Source of the DNA: JAPUME01 sp027294185
GTDB lineage: Bacteria; Acidobacteriota; Terriglobia; UBA7540; JAPUME01
NCBI GenBank assembly: GCA_963555835.3
Contig: CAUVWZ020000002.1
Span: forward strand, 620,001-684,000
Reading direction: 5' to 3'
DNA length: 64,000 bases
Both the position numbers and the translations under genes were made by a program. The stretch's first letter is position 1, and every line of letters begins with the position of its first letter. Positions 7,129-15,831 of this stretch are shown here, in pieces. The notes below the pieces were generated by a model. The model was given only the letters and a program-made list of their open reading frames with translations, did no database searches and was not told the DNA's origin.

Positions 7129-9480
7129 TTAGAAGCGGAGGAGGTAAGAAAACTTGATGAAGAACTGTTTGGCGTCGGTGATGAAGTGAGGGGAACGGAT
7201 GATTTCGCTCCCCGCAGGAGTCTCAAGAAGTTCGATGTTCTGTACATTGCCGTTATAGCCGACGTAAAGCGCTGTCCAGGGATTCACCAGATAAGTGAGC
7301 AGGAAGTCGGCGTTGAAATTCTTGGATGTCTCAAGCGAGGTCAGCTCCGGGTTAGCCAACACGGTGTTGTACTGAAGAATCGCACGCAAGGAGAGTTCGC
7401 GGTTGAACTGCCAGTTCCACTTGGAGCGGACGATGTGGTTGTTAAAGATGTTGGCAACCCCGGCACGGTGGGTGAGCCGCTCCAAAATATAGGAATTGTC
7501 GATCCGCAAGCGAGTACGTGGCCGCAGGATGAGGCTGAATTTGCCGCGGTTCAGGTTGGCTATCATCGGTTCTTGGCCGTCTGGAGGGACAAAATTAACA
7601 CGCGTTCCCAGCGAGTATTCGCCCTCGAAGTTGACCTCCGGGAGATAGCTAGTCCTGAAAAAGAACCCTTTGCGGTTGTGGGAGAAGTCACGGTTTTCCG
7701 GGAGGCCCTCGAAGTCTTGGGGCCGCAGGCGCTCGCGGGCACCATCATAAAACAACCCCAGATAGGTCTGGCCCGTGAACTCCCAACTCATGGCACTGGC
7801 ATAAAGGAAATCCAGACGGGTGCCACTGTGGTCCCAAGTGGGGTTGATCGTCACGTCGGGTCCCCAGGAAATCAGATATTTACCTTCAGGGCGGAAGCGG
7901 TAACTTGCAAACTGCCTCAAGCTACGAATGTCAGGCCGCAGCGACACTCGGTCAGTCCGCAAGCGTCGTGAGATGAATCCGCTACTCCGACCCGGTAGAA
8001 ATCCAGTTTGGGTGCGGAAGCCGGGACTCCTGTCGTTGAATTCCAGGACGTTGATGAACTTGCGTCCGCTGCGGCGAAGTTGCGCGTCATACGCAGGTCC
8101 GGCCAACTGGTTTCCATCGAGAAACCGGGTCGAACTGATGACGCCCTGGAAGCTCGCCACCCAGTTCTTGCCCCATTTGAGGCGGCCGTCCAAGCCTCCC
8201 ACCCGATTGAAGTTGCCCTCGAACTCTCGGTCAGCGTAGATCAGGCCCACGGTGGAATGCTGAAAGAGGTCACGGTTGATTCGGACGATCCCGAACCGGG
8301 CCCGTCGACCGGATAGTGGGTCGCCCAAGGGAACACTCTTGCCGGGCGACTCATCATCGGCCAGCAAGGCTGCAACTGTATAAGGCCCCTTTTTGCCGGT
8401 CAGCCGAATTCCGAACTGCGGATCGGCAATGCGCCGGGTAAAGAATAGATTGATCGGGGTCTCAAAAAACCTGGCGTTCTCCAGAAAGAAGGGGCGCTTC
8501 TCCGGAAAGAAAACCTCAAAGCGCTGATTGGCCGTCACCTGCGGTTGGTCAGACTCCACCTGGCTGAAGTCGGGATTCAGAGCCACGTCCAGGACGAGGC
8601 TGTCCTTGAAGACAAACTTAGCATCCAGCCCGGCATAGGGATCGACGGTCTTACTCACAAACCGAGGCTGGGCAGGGTCGAGAGTATCCAGGGCGCGAAA
8701 GGACCGTAGGAAACCGTAGGGGATCAACTGAACGTTCCGTCCGGAAGAGAGGTTCCTGAGGCCACGTAGGGTGGCGGCCTGATTCAGTTCGCCTTCTATG
8801 CGACTTGAAATATGGGGCCATGAAGAAAACTCATTGACACGCGGGATCATACGCCAGAAGGTAATGCCCCAGATTTGCTCCGGGGTAGAGGGAAAGCGTA
8901 GGCTCTCAAAGGGGATGGCCATCCACACCACGTAGCCCTGCTCCGTGAGCCGGCCGCGGGATTGCCACAGCATATCAAAGGAGGTGTCGAAGGGCTGGCC
9001 TTCGATCCATTGGTCATCCATCTGAACACCGAAGGGATTGGCCCAAAAGTCATAGGCCCGGCGTTGGTCGTGGAAGGTGTCGAGCGTCACCGTTACCAAG
9101 TCGTCGCCGAAAATGTTCTCCCGCTGGGTCATCCGAGCCCGGATCTTTTGGGGTTCCGAGTCGAAGCATAGGAAGATGGCATAGAGATTCCGGCTGTCAT
9201 AGCCAAAATAGACTTCGGTACGCTGAGAAGAAGGCTTGCCATCCGCCGGCTGCTGTTGGATGAAATCCTCCACTTTTGCCAATTGTCTCTTCATCTCCCC
9301 ATTCGGCTTCATCTCCAGAAAGTCTTCGATCACCGGTGGCCGTGTAACTCGAGGAATAATCAACACCGGGGGCTGGCCGGGCAGGTCAGAGGATGACACT
9401 AGATACGCCGGTGCCGATCCCAGCGCCGCCAGCAACACTGCGGCCCGTACCACGGATCTCCCTAGAGAAAGTTCTCGCAC
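7129..9480 (-). CDS. Outer-membrane DUF5916 protein with CBM9-like N-terminal domain
   Basis: 783 residues. An N-terminal export signal (residues 1-26, ending SAPAYL) leads into a CBM9-like beta-sandwich (about 55-240: TEVYFGYDSRNLYAIFLCFD, QGYVVWMAIPFESLRFP). A long C-terminal region rich in alternating aromatic/polar strands follows, typical of the DUF5916 beta-barrel, ending in FIKFSYLLRF with the terminal Phe that outer-membrane barrels use for insertion. It probably sits in the outer membrane binding or passing carbohydrate or protein substrates; the substrate is unknown. It is transcribed leftward alone, preceded by a decayed kinase 5' end and followed by a kinase-tail repeat. Confidence 0.85.
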   Translation of the reverse strand: MRELSLGRSVVRAAVLLAALGSAPAYLVSSSDLPGQPPVLIIPRVTRPPVIEDFLEMKPNGEMKRQLAKVEDFIQQQPADGKPSSQRTEVYFGYDSRNLYAIFLCFDSEPQKIRARMTQRENIFGDDLVTVTLDTFHDQRRAYDFWANPFGVQMDDQWIEGQPFDTSFDMLWQSRGRLTEQGYVVWMAIPFESLRFPSTPEQIWGITFWRMIPRVNEFSSWPHISSRIEGELNQAATLRGLRNLSSGRNVQLIPYGFLRSFRALDTLDPAQPRFVSKTVDPYAGLDAKFVFKDSLVLDVALNPDFSQVESDQPQVTANQRFEVFFPEKRPFFLENARFFETPINLFFTRRIADPQFGIRLTGKKGPYTVAALLADDESPGKSVPLGDPLSGRRARFGIVRINRDLFQHSTVGLIYADREFEGNFNRVGGLDGRLKWGKNWVASFQGVISSTRFLDGNQLAGPAYDAQLRRSGRKFINVLEFNDRSPGFRTQTGFLPGRSSGFISRRLRTDRVSLRPDIRSLRQFASYRFRPEGKYLISWGPDVTINPTWDHSGTRLDFLYASAMSWEFTGQTYLGLFYDGARERLRPQDFEGLPENRDFSHNRKGFFFRTSYLPEVNFEGEYSLGTRVNFVPPDGQEPMIANLNRGKFSLILRPRTRLRIDNSYILERLTHRAGVANIFNNHIVRSKWNWQFNRELSLRAILQYNTVLANPELTSLETSKNFNADFLLTYLVNPWTALYVGYNGNVQNIELLETPAGSEIIRSPHFITDAKQFFIKFSYLLRF

Positions 9481-9612
9481 TTAACCTCCTTGATTGTAAC
9501 GGCTTGCATTCTCCAAGTTGTCTGATCTGTTTCCCGCCTCCCCGGAAACATTTCCGTAAACAGGCGGTCACGGAATGTCTGGAGGATTGTCCGAATCTGG
9601 TCTACGGCTACA

Positions 9613-9716
9613 ACGTCGCGGTCGAGCCGTTCATCCCGGGCACGGTACACCACTCCCATGCCGCCCGCACCGAGCTTGGCGGTAACCCGGTAATGCGATA
9701 TTGACTTGCCAATCAT
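9613..9716 (-). pseudogene. Ser/Thr protein kinase 5' stub (K1)
   Basis: Starting at ATG 9716 the minus strand reads MIGKSISHYRVTAKLGAGGM then GVVYRARDERLDRDV. This is the glycine-rich loop (LGAGGMGVVYRA) and first strands of an eukaryote-type kinase. After about 35 codons the reading frame leaves kinase sequence and runs into the region before DUF5916, so the Lys and all catalytic motifs are missing. It is a dead 5' end, 65 bases downstream of a kinase-tail repeat. Confidence 0.8.
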
Positions 9717-9781
9717 AGGAATGTCCCGGACTTGATGGGCCAATCTTAGGCTGCAGAAGAGGGCAAGTCAACGCGAGGAGC

Positions 9782-9838
9782 TACTCCGGAAAATTCATCC
9801 GCCGCAGGAGGTCCTGGAAGTGGGGGTCGGAGCGGAGG
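9782..9838 (-). repeat. Kinase-tail repeat, copy R3
   Basis: Minus strand: SDPHFQDLLRRMNFPE then TAG. It lies 65 bp upstream of the K1 kinase ATG, a tail-to-head junction also seen at 31.3-31.4 kb. Confidence 0.75.
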
Positions 9839-9935
9839 ATCATCCGTTTGGAGGGACTCGAGAGCTACCCAGGCTGGTTCACCTCAGTCGGGGAATTCCT
9901 CTCCGACGTCCGCGCCGAATACCGCTAAGGCGCAG

Positions 9936-9965
9936 AGAGGGCGGGCACCCCCCGCCCTCTTTTTT
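9936..9965. terminator. Rho-independent terminator
   Basis: AGAGGGCGGG pairs perfectly with CCCGCCCTCT around a five-base loop, followed by six T on the plus strand. It separates the leftward DUF5916/kinase block from the rightward PEBP gene. Confidence 0.8.
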
Positions 9966-9986
9966 GTGCTCGTAGCCATCCCACCT

Positions 9987-10017
9987 ACCACGCAACGAAA
10001 TCCCCATTCTGGCAACC
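9987..10017 (+). repeat. Direct repeat flanking the PEBP gene, left copy
   Basis: 31 bases (ACCACGCAACGAAATCCCCA, continuing ...CAACC) matching 10588-10618 at all but two positions. Confidence 0.7.
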
Positions 10018-10085
10018 TAGTCATGGGCACTCGCTTGACTCCCCACACCCCTAAGGAACACACTCTGCCCAAAGGAGAATCTGCA

Positions 10086-10547
10086 ATGGCGTTCAAACTG
10101 ACATCCACTGCCTTTCAAGCAGGCGGCACCATCCCCAAGAAATTCACCTGTGACGGCCCTGATCTGTCCCCCGCGTTGGCGTGGACCGACCCGCCCGCCG
10201 GCACCCAGAGTTTGAGCCTGATCATGGACGACCCCGATGCCCCCGTCGGCACCTGGGTGCATTGGGTGCTCTGCGACCTACCAGCGAGCGCAAGCGAACT
10301 GCCAGAAAATGTGCCCAAGGAGAACGAACTCTCGAACGGTGCCCGCCAGGGTCGCAACGACTTCCGCAAGATAGGCTACGGTGGTCCTTGCCCCCCGAAG
10401 GGCCCGGCACACCGTTACTTCTTCAAGCTGTATGCCCTCGACGCAAAGACCAGTCTAAAGCCCGCGGCTACAAAAACGGACCTGGAAAAGGCGATGAAGG
10501 GGCACATCCTGGCGGAAGCTGAACTTATCGGCCGCTACCAGCGGTAG
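10086..10547 (+). CDS. YbhB/YbcL-family Raf-kinase-inhibitor-like protein (PEBP)
   Basis: 153 residues, the usual family length. It has the phosphatidylethanolamine-binding-protein hallmarks: FTCDGPDLSPALAW, the central block SLIMDDPDAPVGTWVHWVL, GRNDFRKIGYGGPCPPKG and HRYFFKLYAL. The family binds small anionic ligands in a conserved pocket; the bacterial function is not settled. AAGGAG lies before ATG 10086. The gene stands alone between a strong terminator and a 31-bp direct repeat present on both sides, as if delivered as a small unit. Confidence 0.92.
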   Translation: MAFKLTSTAFQAGGTIPKKFTCDGPDLSPALAWTDPPAGTQSLSLIMDDPDAPVGTWVHWVLCDLPASASELPENVPKENELSNGARQGRNDFRKIGYGGPCPPKGPAHRYFFKLYALDAKTSLKPAATKTDLEKAMKGHILAEAELIGRYQR

Positions 10548-10587
10548 AGGTGGCGCCAGGATGGGGACGGTTGCCCTACCCTTCTTC

Positions 10588-10618
10588 ACCACGCAACAAA
10601 ATCCCCATTCTGTCAACC
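10588..10618 (+). repeat. Direct repeat flanking the PEBP gene, right copy
   Basis: Near-identical to 9987-10017. Confidence 0.7.
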
Positions 10619-10793
10619 GAGGGGAAAAGACGCCCAATCCAAACCTACGCACTCTCCTTGACTCAACTACCTTACTGGAAGGAAAATCGTTTCATTGCCT
10701 AGTTCCAGCGACGCATCCTTGGGCAAGAGGCAGGAAACTAAAATGGAGCGGAGCAAAACACGCTGGCTGCTGGCGGAGAAGGGTAGGTAACGC

Positions 10794-12245
10794 ATGATAG
10801 AAAGACAAAGACAACGTACATCCTCGCCGGCGATGGTGATCCTGCTGATCGTTGTGGTCATGGCGGGGATCAACCTCGTGGCGGAATGGGTGAATCGCCC
10901 GCGTGAATTGTCGCCGCCCGAGCCGCAAAACCGCATCGGTGTCGTACCGGTCGAGGCGCCCCTGACACCGGCGCCGCCCGAGGTTTTGACCGATGCGATG
11001 CACAACTGGCCGCAGTGGCGTGGGCCGCTGGCCACCGGCGTCGCGCCGCACGCCGATCCGCCAATCGAATGGAGCGAGACGAAGAACATCCGGTGGAAGG
11101 TCGAGCTGCCGGGCAAAGGCCATTCGACACCGATCGTCTGGGGCGACCGTGTCTTCGTCACCGCCGCCGTTCCTTCCGGTGACGCCCTGTCGCCCAGATA
11201 CAGCGGCCGTCCCGGCGGCCACGACGAAAATCCCATCACGCGTCGCATCAAGTTCATCGTCATGGCGCTTGACCGCCGCGATGGAAGCATCCTCTGGGAA
11301 CGGACTGTGCGCAAGGCCCTGCCGCACGAGGGCGGGCATTTCACCTCGAGCCTGGCGTCCGCTTCCCCTGTGACCGACGGCAAACTTCTGTTTGCTTCCT
11401 TCAGCTCCTACGGCCTGTACTGCCTGGACTTCGACGGTAAGTTGAAGTGGCAAGCGGACCTTGGCCGAATGCACACACTGCACGGCCATGGCGAGGGCAG
11501 TTCCCCGGCGCTGTACGGCGAAACACTAATCCTCAACTGGGATCACGAAGGCCCGTCATTTGTCGTCGCGTTCGACAAGCGGACGGGGCAGGAGCGTTGG
11601 CGGACCGGGCGCGAGGCGAGCAGTTCGTGGACCACGCCCATCGTGGTCGAGCACGGCGGCCGGCCGCAGGTCATCATCAGCGGTTCGCAGCGCGTGCGCG
11701 GATACGACCTAGCCACTGGTGCGATGATCTGGGAGGGCAAGGGGCTCTCGGTGGAGAACGTGGTTGCCTCGCCCGTCGCGGGAGGCGGCATGGTCTATGC
11801 CGGCAGCACCTACGACAGGCCGGGCATGCTTGCCATTCGCCTCGACGGCGCCAAGGGTGACATCACCGAGACCGGGCAGGTGGCGTGGGTCCGCACGCGA
11901 GGGGCACCGTATGTGCCCTCGCCGTTGCTTTACGGAGAGACGTTGTACTTCATCGCCCATTTTCAGAGTGTCCTCACGCGTGTCGATGCCCGGACGGGAG
12001 AAGATCAGCCCGGCCCAATCCGACTCACTGGCCTGCGCGCGGTGTTCGCCTCGCCCGTCGCAGCAGCCGGCCGAGTGTACGTCACGGACCGCAACGGCGC
12101 CACCATAGTTCTTACTCATGAGGACAACCCTAAAGCGCTCGCTCTAAACCAGCTCGACGACAGCTTCACTGCCTCCCCGGCCGCCGTCGGCCGCGAGCTG
12201 CTGCTGCGCGGCGAGCGACATCTCTACAGCATCGCGGAAGAATGA
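10794..12245 (+). CDS. PQQ-type beta-propeller repeat protein, membrane-anchored
   Basis: 483 residues. One N-terminal hydrophobic helix (MVILLIVVVMAGINLVAEWV, residues 14-33) anchors the protein. The rest consists of propeller blades with the W-G/D-R-D-G pattern: WPQWRGPLATGVAPHADPPI, VMALDRRDGSILWERTV, VVAFDKRTGQERWRTG, GYDLATGAMIWEG, LTRVDARTGEDQ. Such propellers are common periplasmic proteins in Acidobacteria and Planctomycetes and are often not true PQQ enzymes. No dehydrogenase catalytic block is visible. The gene is visibly more GC-rich than its neighbours, suggesting separate acquisition. Confidence 0.85.
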   Translation: MIERQRQRTSSPAMVILLIVVVMAGINLVAEWVNRPRELSPPEPQNRIGVVPVEAPLTPAPPEVLTDAMHNWPQWRGPLATGVAPHADPPIEWSETKNIRWKVELPGKGHSTPIVWGDRVFVTAAVPSGDALSPRYSGRPGGHDENPITRRIKFIVMALDRRDGSILWERTVRKALPHEGGHFTSSLASASPVTDGKLLFASFSSYGLYCLDFDGKLKWQADLGRMHTLHGHGEGSSPALYGETLILNWDHEGPSFVVAFDKRTGQERWRTGREASSSWTTPIVVEHGGRPQVIISGSQRVRGYDLATGAMIWEGKGLSVENVVASPVAGGGMVYAGSTYDRPGMLAIRLDGAKGDITETGQVAWVRTRGAPYVPSPLLYGETLYFIAHFQSVLTRVDARTGEDQPGPIRLTGLRAVFASPVAAAGRVYVTDRNGATIVLTHEDNPKALALNQLDDSFTASPAAVGRELLLRGERHLYSIAEE

Positions 12246-12293
12246 GACGCGACGCGGTGCCGTTATGGTGGCACTGGTAGCTGCCGTAGCGGT

Positions 12294-12671
12294 GTGCTAT
12301 CACCAGACGGCATTAGACGATGCGATCCACCTGTTTACCGTAGGCTGCTTGCTCTGTTGTGGCCATTGCTTGTGTTAGGATTAATGGCCCGCTGGGTAGC
12401 CCTGAACCTGATTGACCCCCTGATTGCATATCACACAGTAAACGTCATGCGAACACTGGCTGAGCGAATGCGTAGTGTAGCTGCGCCCGGTGCTGTACAG
12501 CAGCGCGATAGCTTGGAAGAGTTTGCGCAGTTGTGGAAGAGCAACCGCGAAGACACCCTCATTGGCGGTATTACGGCTACCGGCAAACCCTACGCAAACC
12601 ACGCCTGGGTGTATGCCTGCCGGAGGCATTCATCACGGCAACCGGCCAAGGCCTTGCTAGAACTTCAGTGA
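12294..12671 (+). CDS. Hypothetical protein with N-terminal membrane helix
   Basis: 125 codons from GTG 12294. It has a hydrophobic helix (LLALLWPLLVLGLMARWVAL, about residues 18-37) followed by a polar helical stretch (MRTLAERMRSVAAPGAVQQR). The last 30 residues are Arg/His-rich and may be out of frame. No Shine-Dalgarno site is obvious. Not recognised; it may be the 5' part of a degraded gene. Confidence 0.35.
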   Translation: MLSPDGIRRCDPPVYRRLLALLWPLLVLGLMARWVALNLIDPLIAYHTVNVMRTLAERMRSVAAPGAVQQRDSLEEFAQLWKSNREDTLIGGITATGKPYANHAWVYACRRHSSRQPAKALLELQ

Positions 12672-13126
12672 CCAGCGCAGCACCAGTGATTCCTTCCATT
12701 TGGCCGTATAACGCGCTTACCGGAAACTGACCCACTACCCAGGGGAATGAACTAACAGCCCAATCAGGTTACAGGGGGAGGGCTCCACCGGGCCTCTTTT
12801 CATTTATTTAAAAATGGTTCACCCCCCGCGAAATTCTTCGGGCTAGTTTTGTTTTAGAAATCGCCCTACCCTGAAGACAGTACCTTCCCGCAGCCCAAAA
12901 ACCTCCTTCAAAAACACTTCCCCGAAGACTTCACCTCTAAGAGTTCAACCGGCACGCCACCATACCCCACTTCTTCCAAGCCCAGATTCTGAGGGCGCTA
13001 TCAGCGCGGCCTTTTTTCGTTAAAACTTGGAAAATCCGTCAGCTTCTTGACACTCCACCCAATCAGCAACACAATCGCGCCACAAGCTGAAAATCCGCGC
13101 GCTGCAAGCGGACGAAGGAGGCAGGA
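12672..13126. other. Intergenic
   Basis: About 450 bases with no supported gene. A GGGCTC/GGGCCTC-type imperfect hairpin followed by T-rich sequence lies near 12780-12805 and might be a weak terminator for the preceding ORF. Confidence 0.35.
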
Positions 13127-13528
13127 ATGAAGTGGCGCAAAGCCGAGAGAGAGTTTGTAGATTCCGTGCGTGTGGCGAGGGTGGCCACGGTGGACGCAAA
13201 GGGTATTCCCCATAACGTGCCGATCTGTCCTCTGTTTGACAACGGCAAGCTCTATTTTGGAACCGAGGCAAGCGCAAAAAAGGTGTGGAACATCAAAGCC
13301 AATGCCAACGTAACGCTCGTATTCGACGACTATACCGAAGCGTGGGAACACCTACGGGGAATTATGATTCAAGGCCAGGCACGAATCGTGAATACCCAAA
13401 GGTTTCGAGCCATACGAAAGAAGATTTACACCAAGTACGTCCAGTACGAATCTACAGCCGCGCTCACCGAAGGCGACTCCACAATCATCGAAATAACCCC
13501 TCAGAAAAAATTTACCTGGGGCCTTTAA
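13127..13528 (+). CDS. Pyridoxamine-5'-phosphate-oxidase-family (PPOX) flavin/F420-type protein
   Basis: 133 residues, a single split-barrel domain. The motif order fits the family: VARVATVDAKGIPHNVPICP, LYFGTEASAKKVWNIKANAN, VTLVFDDYTEAWEHLRGIMI, QGQARIV. PPOX proteins bind FMN or F420 and reduce or oxidise varied small molecules; the cofactor cannot be decided here. GGAGG lies seven bases before ATG 13127. It is a single-gene unit ending at a clear terminator. Confidence 0.88.
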   Translation: MKWRKAEREFVDSVRVARVATVDAKGIPHNVPICPLFDNGKLYFGTEASAKKVWNIKANANVTLVFDDYTEAWEHLRGIMIQGQARIVNTQRFRAIRKKIYTKYVQYESTAALTEGDSTIIEITPQKKFTWGL

Positions 13529-13551
13529 TCACTCCACCTACCAAACCCCTT

Positions 13552-13574
13552 GAGGCCATTCCTGGCCTCTTTTT
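13552..13574 (+). terminator. Rho-independent terminator
   Basis: GAGGCCA, TTCC loop, TGGCCTC, then five T. It serves the PPOX gene. Confidence 0.85.
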
Positions 13575-13697
13575 ACTGCTGACCAACGGAACTACCATGA
13601 GAGAATAGCTTTCGGAGGTGCAGGGAGATCAAATACGAAGTCTCCCAAGCAGTTGCACCGCTTCGGCAGAGCCCTGGCAACTGAAAGGGCGAAACGA

Positions 13698-13909
13698 ATG
13701 CCAACGTTCGTATTCAAGTGCGAAGTCTGCGCAAGCCACAGGCACTTTGGGTCCCTCAGGGCGATCCCGCAGACCCCGCGACCAAAGATGCCATCCAGAA
13801 ACACTGCCCCACTTGCCGCACGACGACGAACTGGACACTTGCCTTTCCCGAGCGACGAAGCAGCCACGAACGACGCCAAAGCCCAGACCGAAGAAACGAC
13901 AAGCCCTAA
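13698..13909 (+). pseudogene. Small zinc-ribbon protein split by a frameshift
   Basis: Frame 1 from ATG 13698 reads MPTFVFKCEVCASHRH, containing a first CxxC. Frame 3 then continues with LWVPQGDPADPATKDAIQKH, then CPTCRTTTNWTLAFPERR. The two CxxC knuckles belong together in one small zinc-ribbon protein, so a one-base indel near 13745 has probably broken the gene. A paired terminator follows at 13942. Confidence 0.5.
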
Positions 13910-13941
13910 CCCCGCTCAATATCGCAGCCACACCCAAGACA

Positions 13942-13972
13942 AAAAAGAGCCAGCAAAATGCTGACTCTTTTT
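13942..13972. terminator. Bidirectional terminator, duplicated at 25.8 kb
   Basis: AAAAAGAGCCAGCA / TGCTGACTCTTTTT hairpin with A and T tracts on both sides. Together with about 90 bases to its right it is repeated at 25774-25890. Confidence 0.75.
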
Positions 13973-14019
13973 CTTCACCGTACTCTTGATGGGATTATTC
14001 CGGCCTGCCCCATGTTCTT

Positions 14020-14059
14020 TACGGGGGAAAATTCATCCGCCGCAGAAGGTCCTGGAAGC
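14020..14059 (-). repeat. Kinase-tail repeat, copy R4
   Basis: Minus strand: FQDLLRRMNFP. It sits between the terminator at 13942 and a TPR 3' remnant. Confidence 0.7.
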
Positions 14060-14061
14060 CT

Positions 14062-14199
14062 CTATTTACCTGGATTCTCTTGTGCGTGCGTGGCCCGGAT
14101 GCCCTGGGCTTGAGCTTCCATCTTTTCCGCCTCGGCGTCCCGGTCCATCTTTCGCAGCAATTCCGCGTAGTTCTCTAGCGTCGTAGCGACGTTGAGGTG
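14062..14199 (-). pseudogene. TPR protein 3' remnant, paralogous to the gene at 5736
   Basis: A minus-strand frame ending in TAG (14062-14064) reads HLNVATTLENYAELLRKMDR, then DAEAEKMEAQAQGIRATHAQ and ENPGK. It matches the last 45 residues of the TPR protein at 5736-6911 almost residue for residue, and it too is followed immediately by a kinase-tail repeat. Everything upstream is lost. Confidence 0.8.
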
Positions 14200-14297
14200 G
14201 GTCCTCATAGTCCTCAATTAGGAAGAGCTCTTTGTCTATCGCCAAAATCCTAGACGATATTCTGGTTCCTTCCGGGCGGAATCGAGTGCGATTAACG

Positions 14298-14648
14298 CTA
14301 CCTGCCACGCAAATAATCATCCTGACCGACCAGCCAGTCCTGCCGTATCGGACTGAAGATATCGATCTCCAGCGACTCTTCCAGCGCTACCACCCGATGG
14401 GGGATATTTTGGGGAACGTGTATTACCTCGCCCGGCCTCAACGCTACCCGTTTCCCTTCCAGTTCAAACTGGAGCGCCCCGCTGATAACAAACGAAAACT
14501 GCTCATTCTCGTGATGATGAAGCGGCACCTCGGCACCTTTAGTGTAGTGCACTTGTGCCAAAGTAATCCTTTCACCAGTGATCACCTTTCGCCAGAGGCT
14601 CTCTTTGAGAGGCTCCCGTGGAATCCCTTCCCAGGAATAGAGCGGCAT
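14298..14648 (-). CDS. Cupin-domain protein, 116 aa
   Basis: A single small cupin. Motif 1 is visible as VPLHHHENEQFSFVISGALQ and motif 2 as LRPGEVIHVPQNIPHRV, giving the usual His/His/Glu/His metal site. AAGGAGG lies seven bases before the ATG at 14648. Cupins of this size bind a metal and act as isomerases, dioxygenases or sugar-binding proteins; nothing here decides which. Single gene, transcribed leftward. Confidence 0.9.
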   Translation of the reverse strand: MPLYSWEGIPREPLKESLWRKVITGERITLAQVHYTKGAEVPLHHHENEQFSFVISGALQFELEGKRVALRPGEVIHVPQNIPHRVVALEESLEIDIFSPIRQDWLVGQDDYLRGR

Positions 14649-15055
14649 TACAGACCTCCTTCAGCTGATGTGTGCCTTGCCAAAAATCGAATCGGCTTTC
14701 AGCACATTATTACATACAAAGGATAACTGAAAGAGCAGCCGAGAAGCATTACTGGTTTTACTCCGAAGACGAATCGAGGAGAGTCAGAAAGGATTGGAGA
14801 AGAGTGGAGAATTTTGAGCAAGTGCCCGCTCGGCTTAACCGATCTCCTCCTCACCTGGTTCCAGGGTTGCCCTTTCCAGCAGTGTTTCCATTACTGGCTT
14901 GTACGCTCGCGCGCTTGGCAGCTGGAAGAGGCAATTAGAGATAAGAGTCATTGAAGGGATTGTTCAAAAAGTAGTACTGGGCGCCGCGACCGAAGTGATT
15001 GAAAGACCAACATCTAGACGGGCCAAATCGTGAGGGCGAAAATTGCACAGTTTTG
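14649..15055. other. Intergenic
   Basis: No supported gene or RNA in about 400 bases between the cupin and the cassette-like segment. Confidence 0.4.
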
Positions 15056-15149
15056 GCTTACCCGCTGATAGCACCCTCCGGCGGCCTGCCAAGCACCCCT
15101 GAGGCCCGCCACGAACGTGCCGCACCAACAGTTATATGGTTATATGGCT
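15056..15149 (+). repeat. ~94-bp direct repeat bounding a cassette-like segment, left copy
   Basis: CTTACCCGCTGATAGCAC ... GAGGCCCGCCACGAACGTGC ... ACCAACAGTTATATGG. It is shared with 16704-16796 at most positions. Internally GGCGGCCT can pair with AGG(C)CCGCC leaving one unpaired base, inside an outer GCAC/GTGC stem. Confidence 0.75.
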
Positions 15150-15200
15150 GAATGCACGAGAGGCCTTGGCTCCAACGTTCGGTGTGTCGGTGTATATGAT

Positions 15201-15818
15201 ATGAATAGACTAATCAGAAGATTCCTGAGTATTCTAGCCCTGTCGGCTTTCCTTGCGGGCTGCTCGGGGTCAGAGCCCCAGCACAAAGCATCCGATTCGG
15301 GCACATCTCAGCAACAGCCAATCGCTGGAGTCCCCAAGTATCTGCTTGCTCGTCCATCGGAGTTGTACGTCCGAGATGGCGACAAGATTGTGAATGCACC
15401 AGCTGAGGACATTTCTGTGGCGCGACGCTATCCCGAATTCCAAGACAAAGGCGAACTGCGCAAGGGCCAGCGCATTACAATCATGACGGCCAAAACCACC
15501 TACCGACTTGAGGAAGAAGTGCGAGTCATTCATGTTTTAGAGTCACCAGAGGCAGGGCACGAACTGCACGTGATGGGACCGAAACAGATTCAGAACGAAT
15601 TCGTCGATGGGAAACTAGCTTCGCCAGCAAGAACAGGTCTTGCAGTCTATAACGGTCGAGTAATGAAGAGCCCTGGGGTAGACTTCAACTACGAGATTTC
15701 CAGCTACACATTCGACAAGCCAGGTGAGCACACAATTGAGTGGAAAGGCGGAGGTCATCCGATCCAAGCCGACCTGAAACTGGAGTCGAATGTGTTGCGG
15801 ATAACTGTGACCGAATAG
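15201..15818 (+). CDS. Lipoprotein, 205 aa, unknown function
   Basis: ATG 15201 begins a lipoprotein signal peptide (RRFLSILALSAFLAGCSG) with a lipobox LAGC, so the mature protein is anchored at Cys. The rest is soluble beta-rich sequence without a recognised domain (QRITIMTAKTTYRLEEEVRV, then FDKPGEHTIEWKGG near the end). An upstream in-frame start at 15117 would destroy the signal peptide. The gene lies just inside the left direct repeat and is followed by a bulged palindrome at 15832-15878, which together resemble the layout of an integron gene cassette. Confidence 0.75.
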   Translation: MNRLIRRFLSILALSAFLAGCSGSEPQHKASDSGTSQQQPIAGVPKYLLARPSELYVRDGDKIVNAPAEDISVARRYPEFQDKGELRKGQRITIMTAKTTYRLEEEVRVIHVLESPEAGHELHVMGPKQIQNEFVDGKLASPARTGLAVYNGRVMKSPGVDFNYEISSYTFDKPGEHTIEWKGGGHPIQADLKLESNVLRITVTE

Positions 15819-15831
15819 AACACCGAACCAT

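Noticed and set aside
5517..7157. Long plus-strand open frames (219 and 324 codons) opposite the TPR gene
   Set aside because: They are antisense images of the 126-base TPR repeats; composition (Gly/Arg/Leu/Val runs repeating every 42 residues) mirrors the real gene on the minus strand.
7057..7971. 304-codon plus-strand frame opposite DUF5916
   Set aside because: No recognisable domain, no ribosome site, fully antisense to a clear outer-membrane protein gene.
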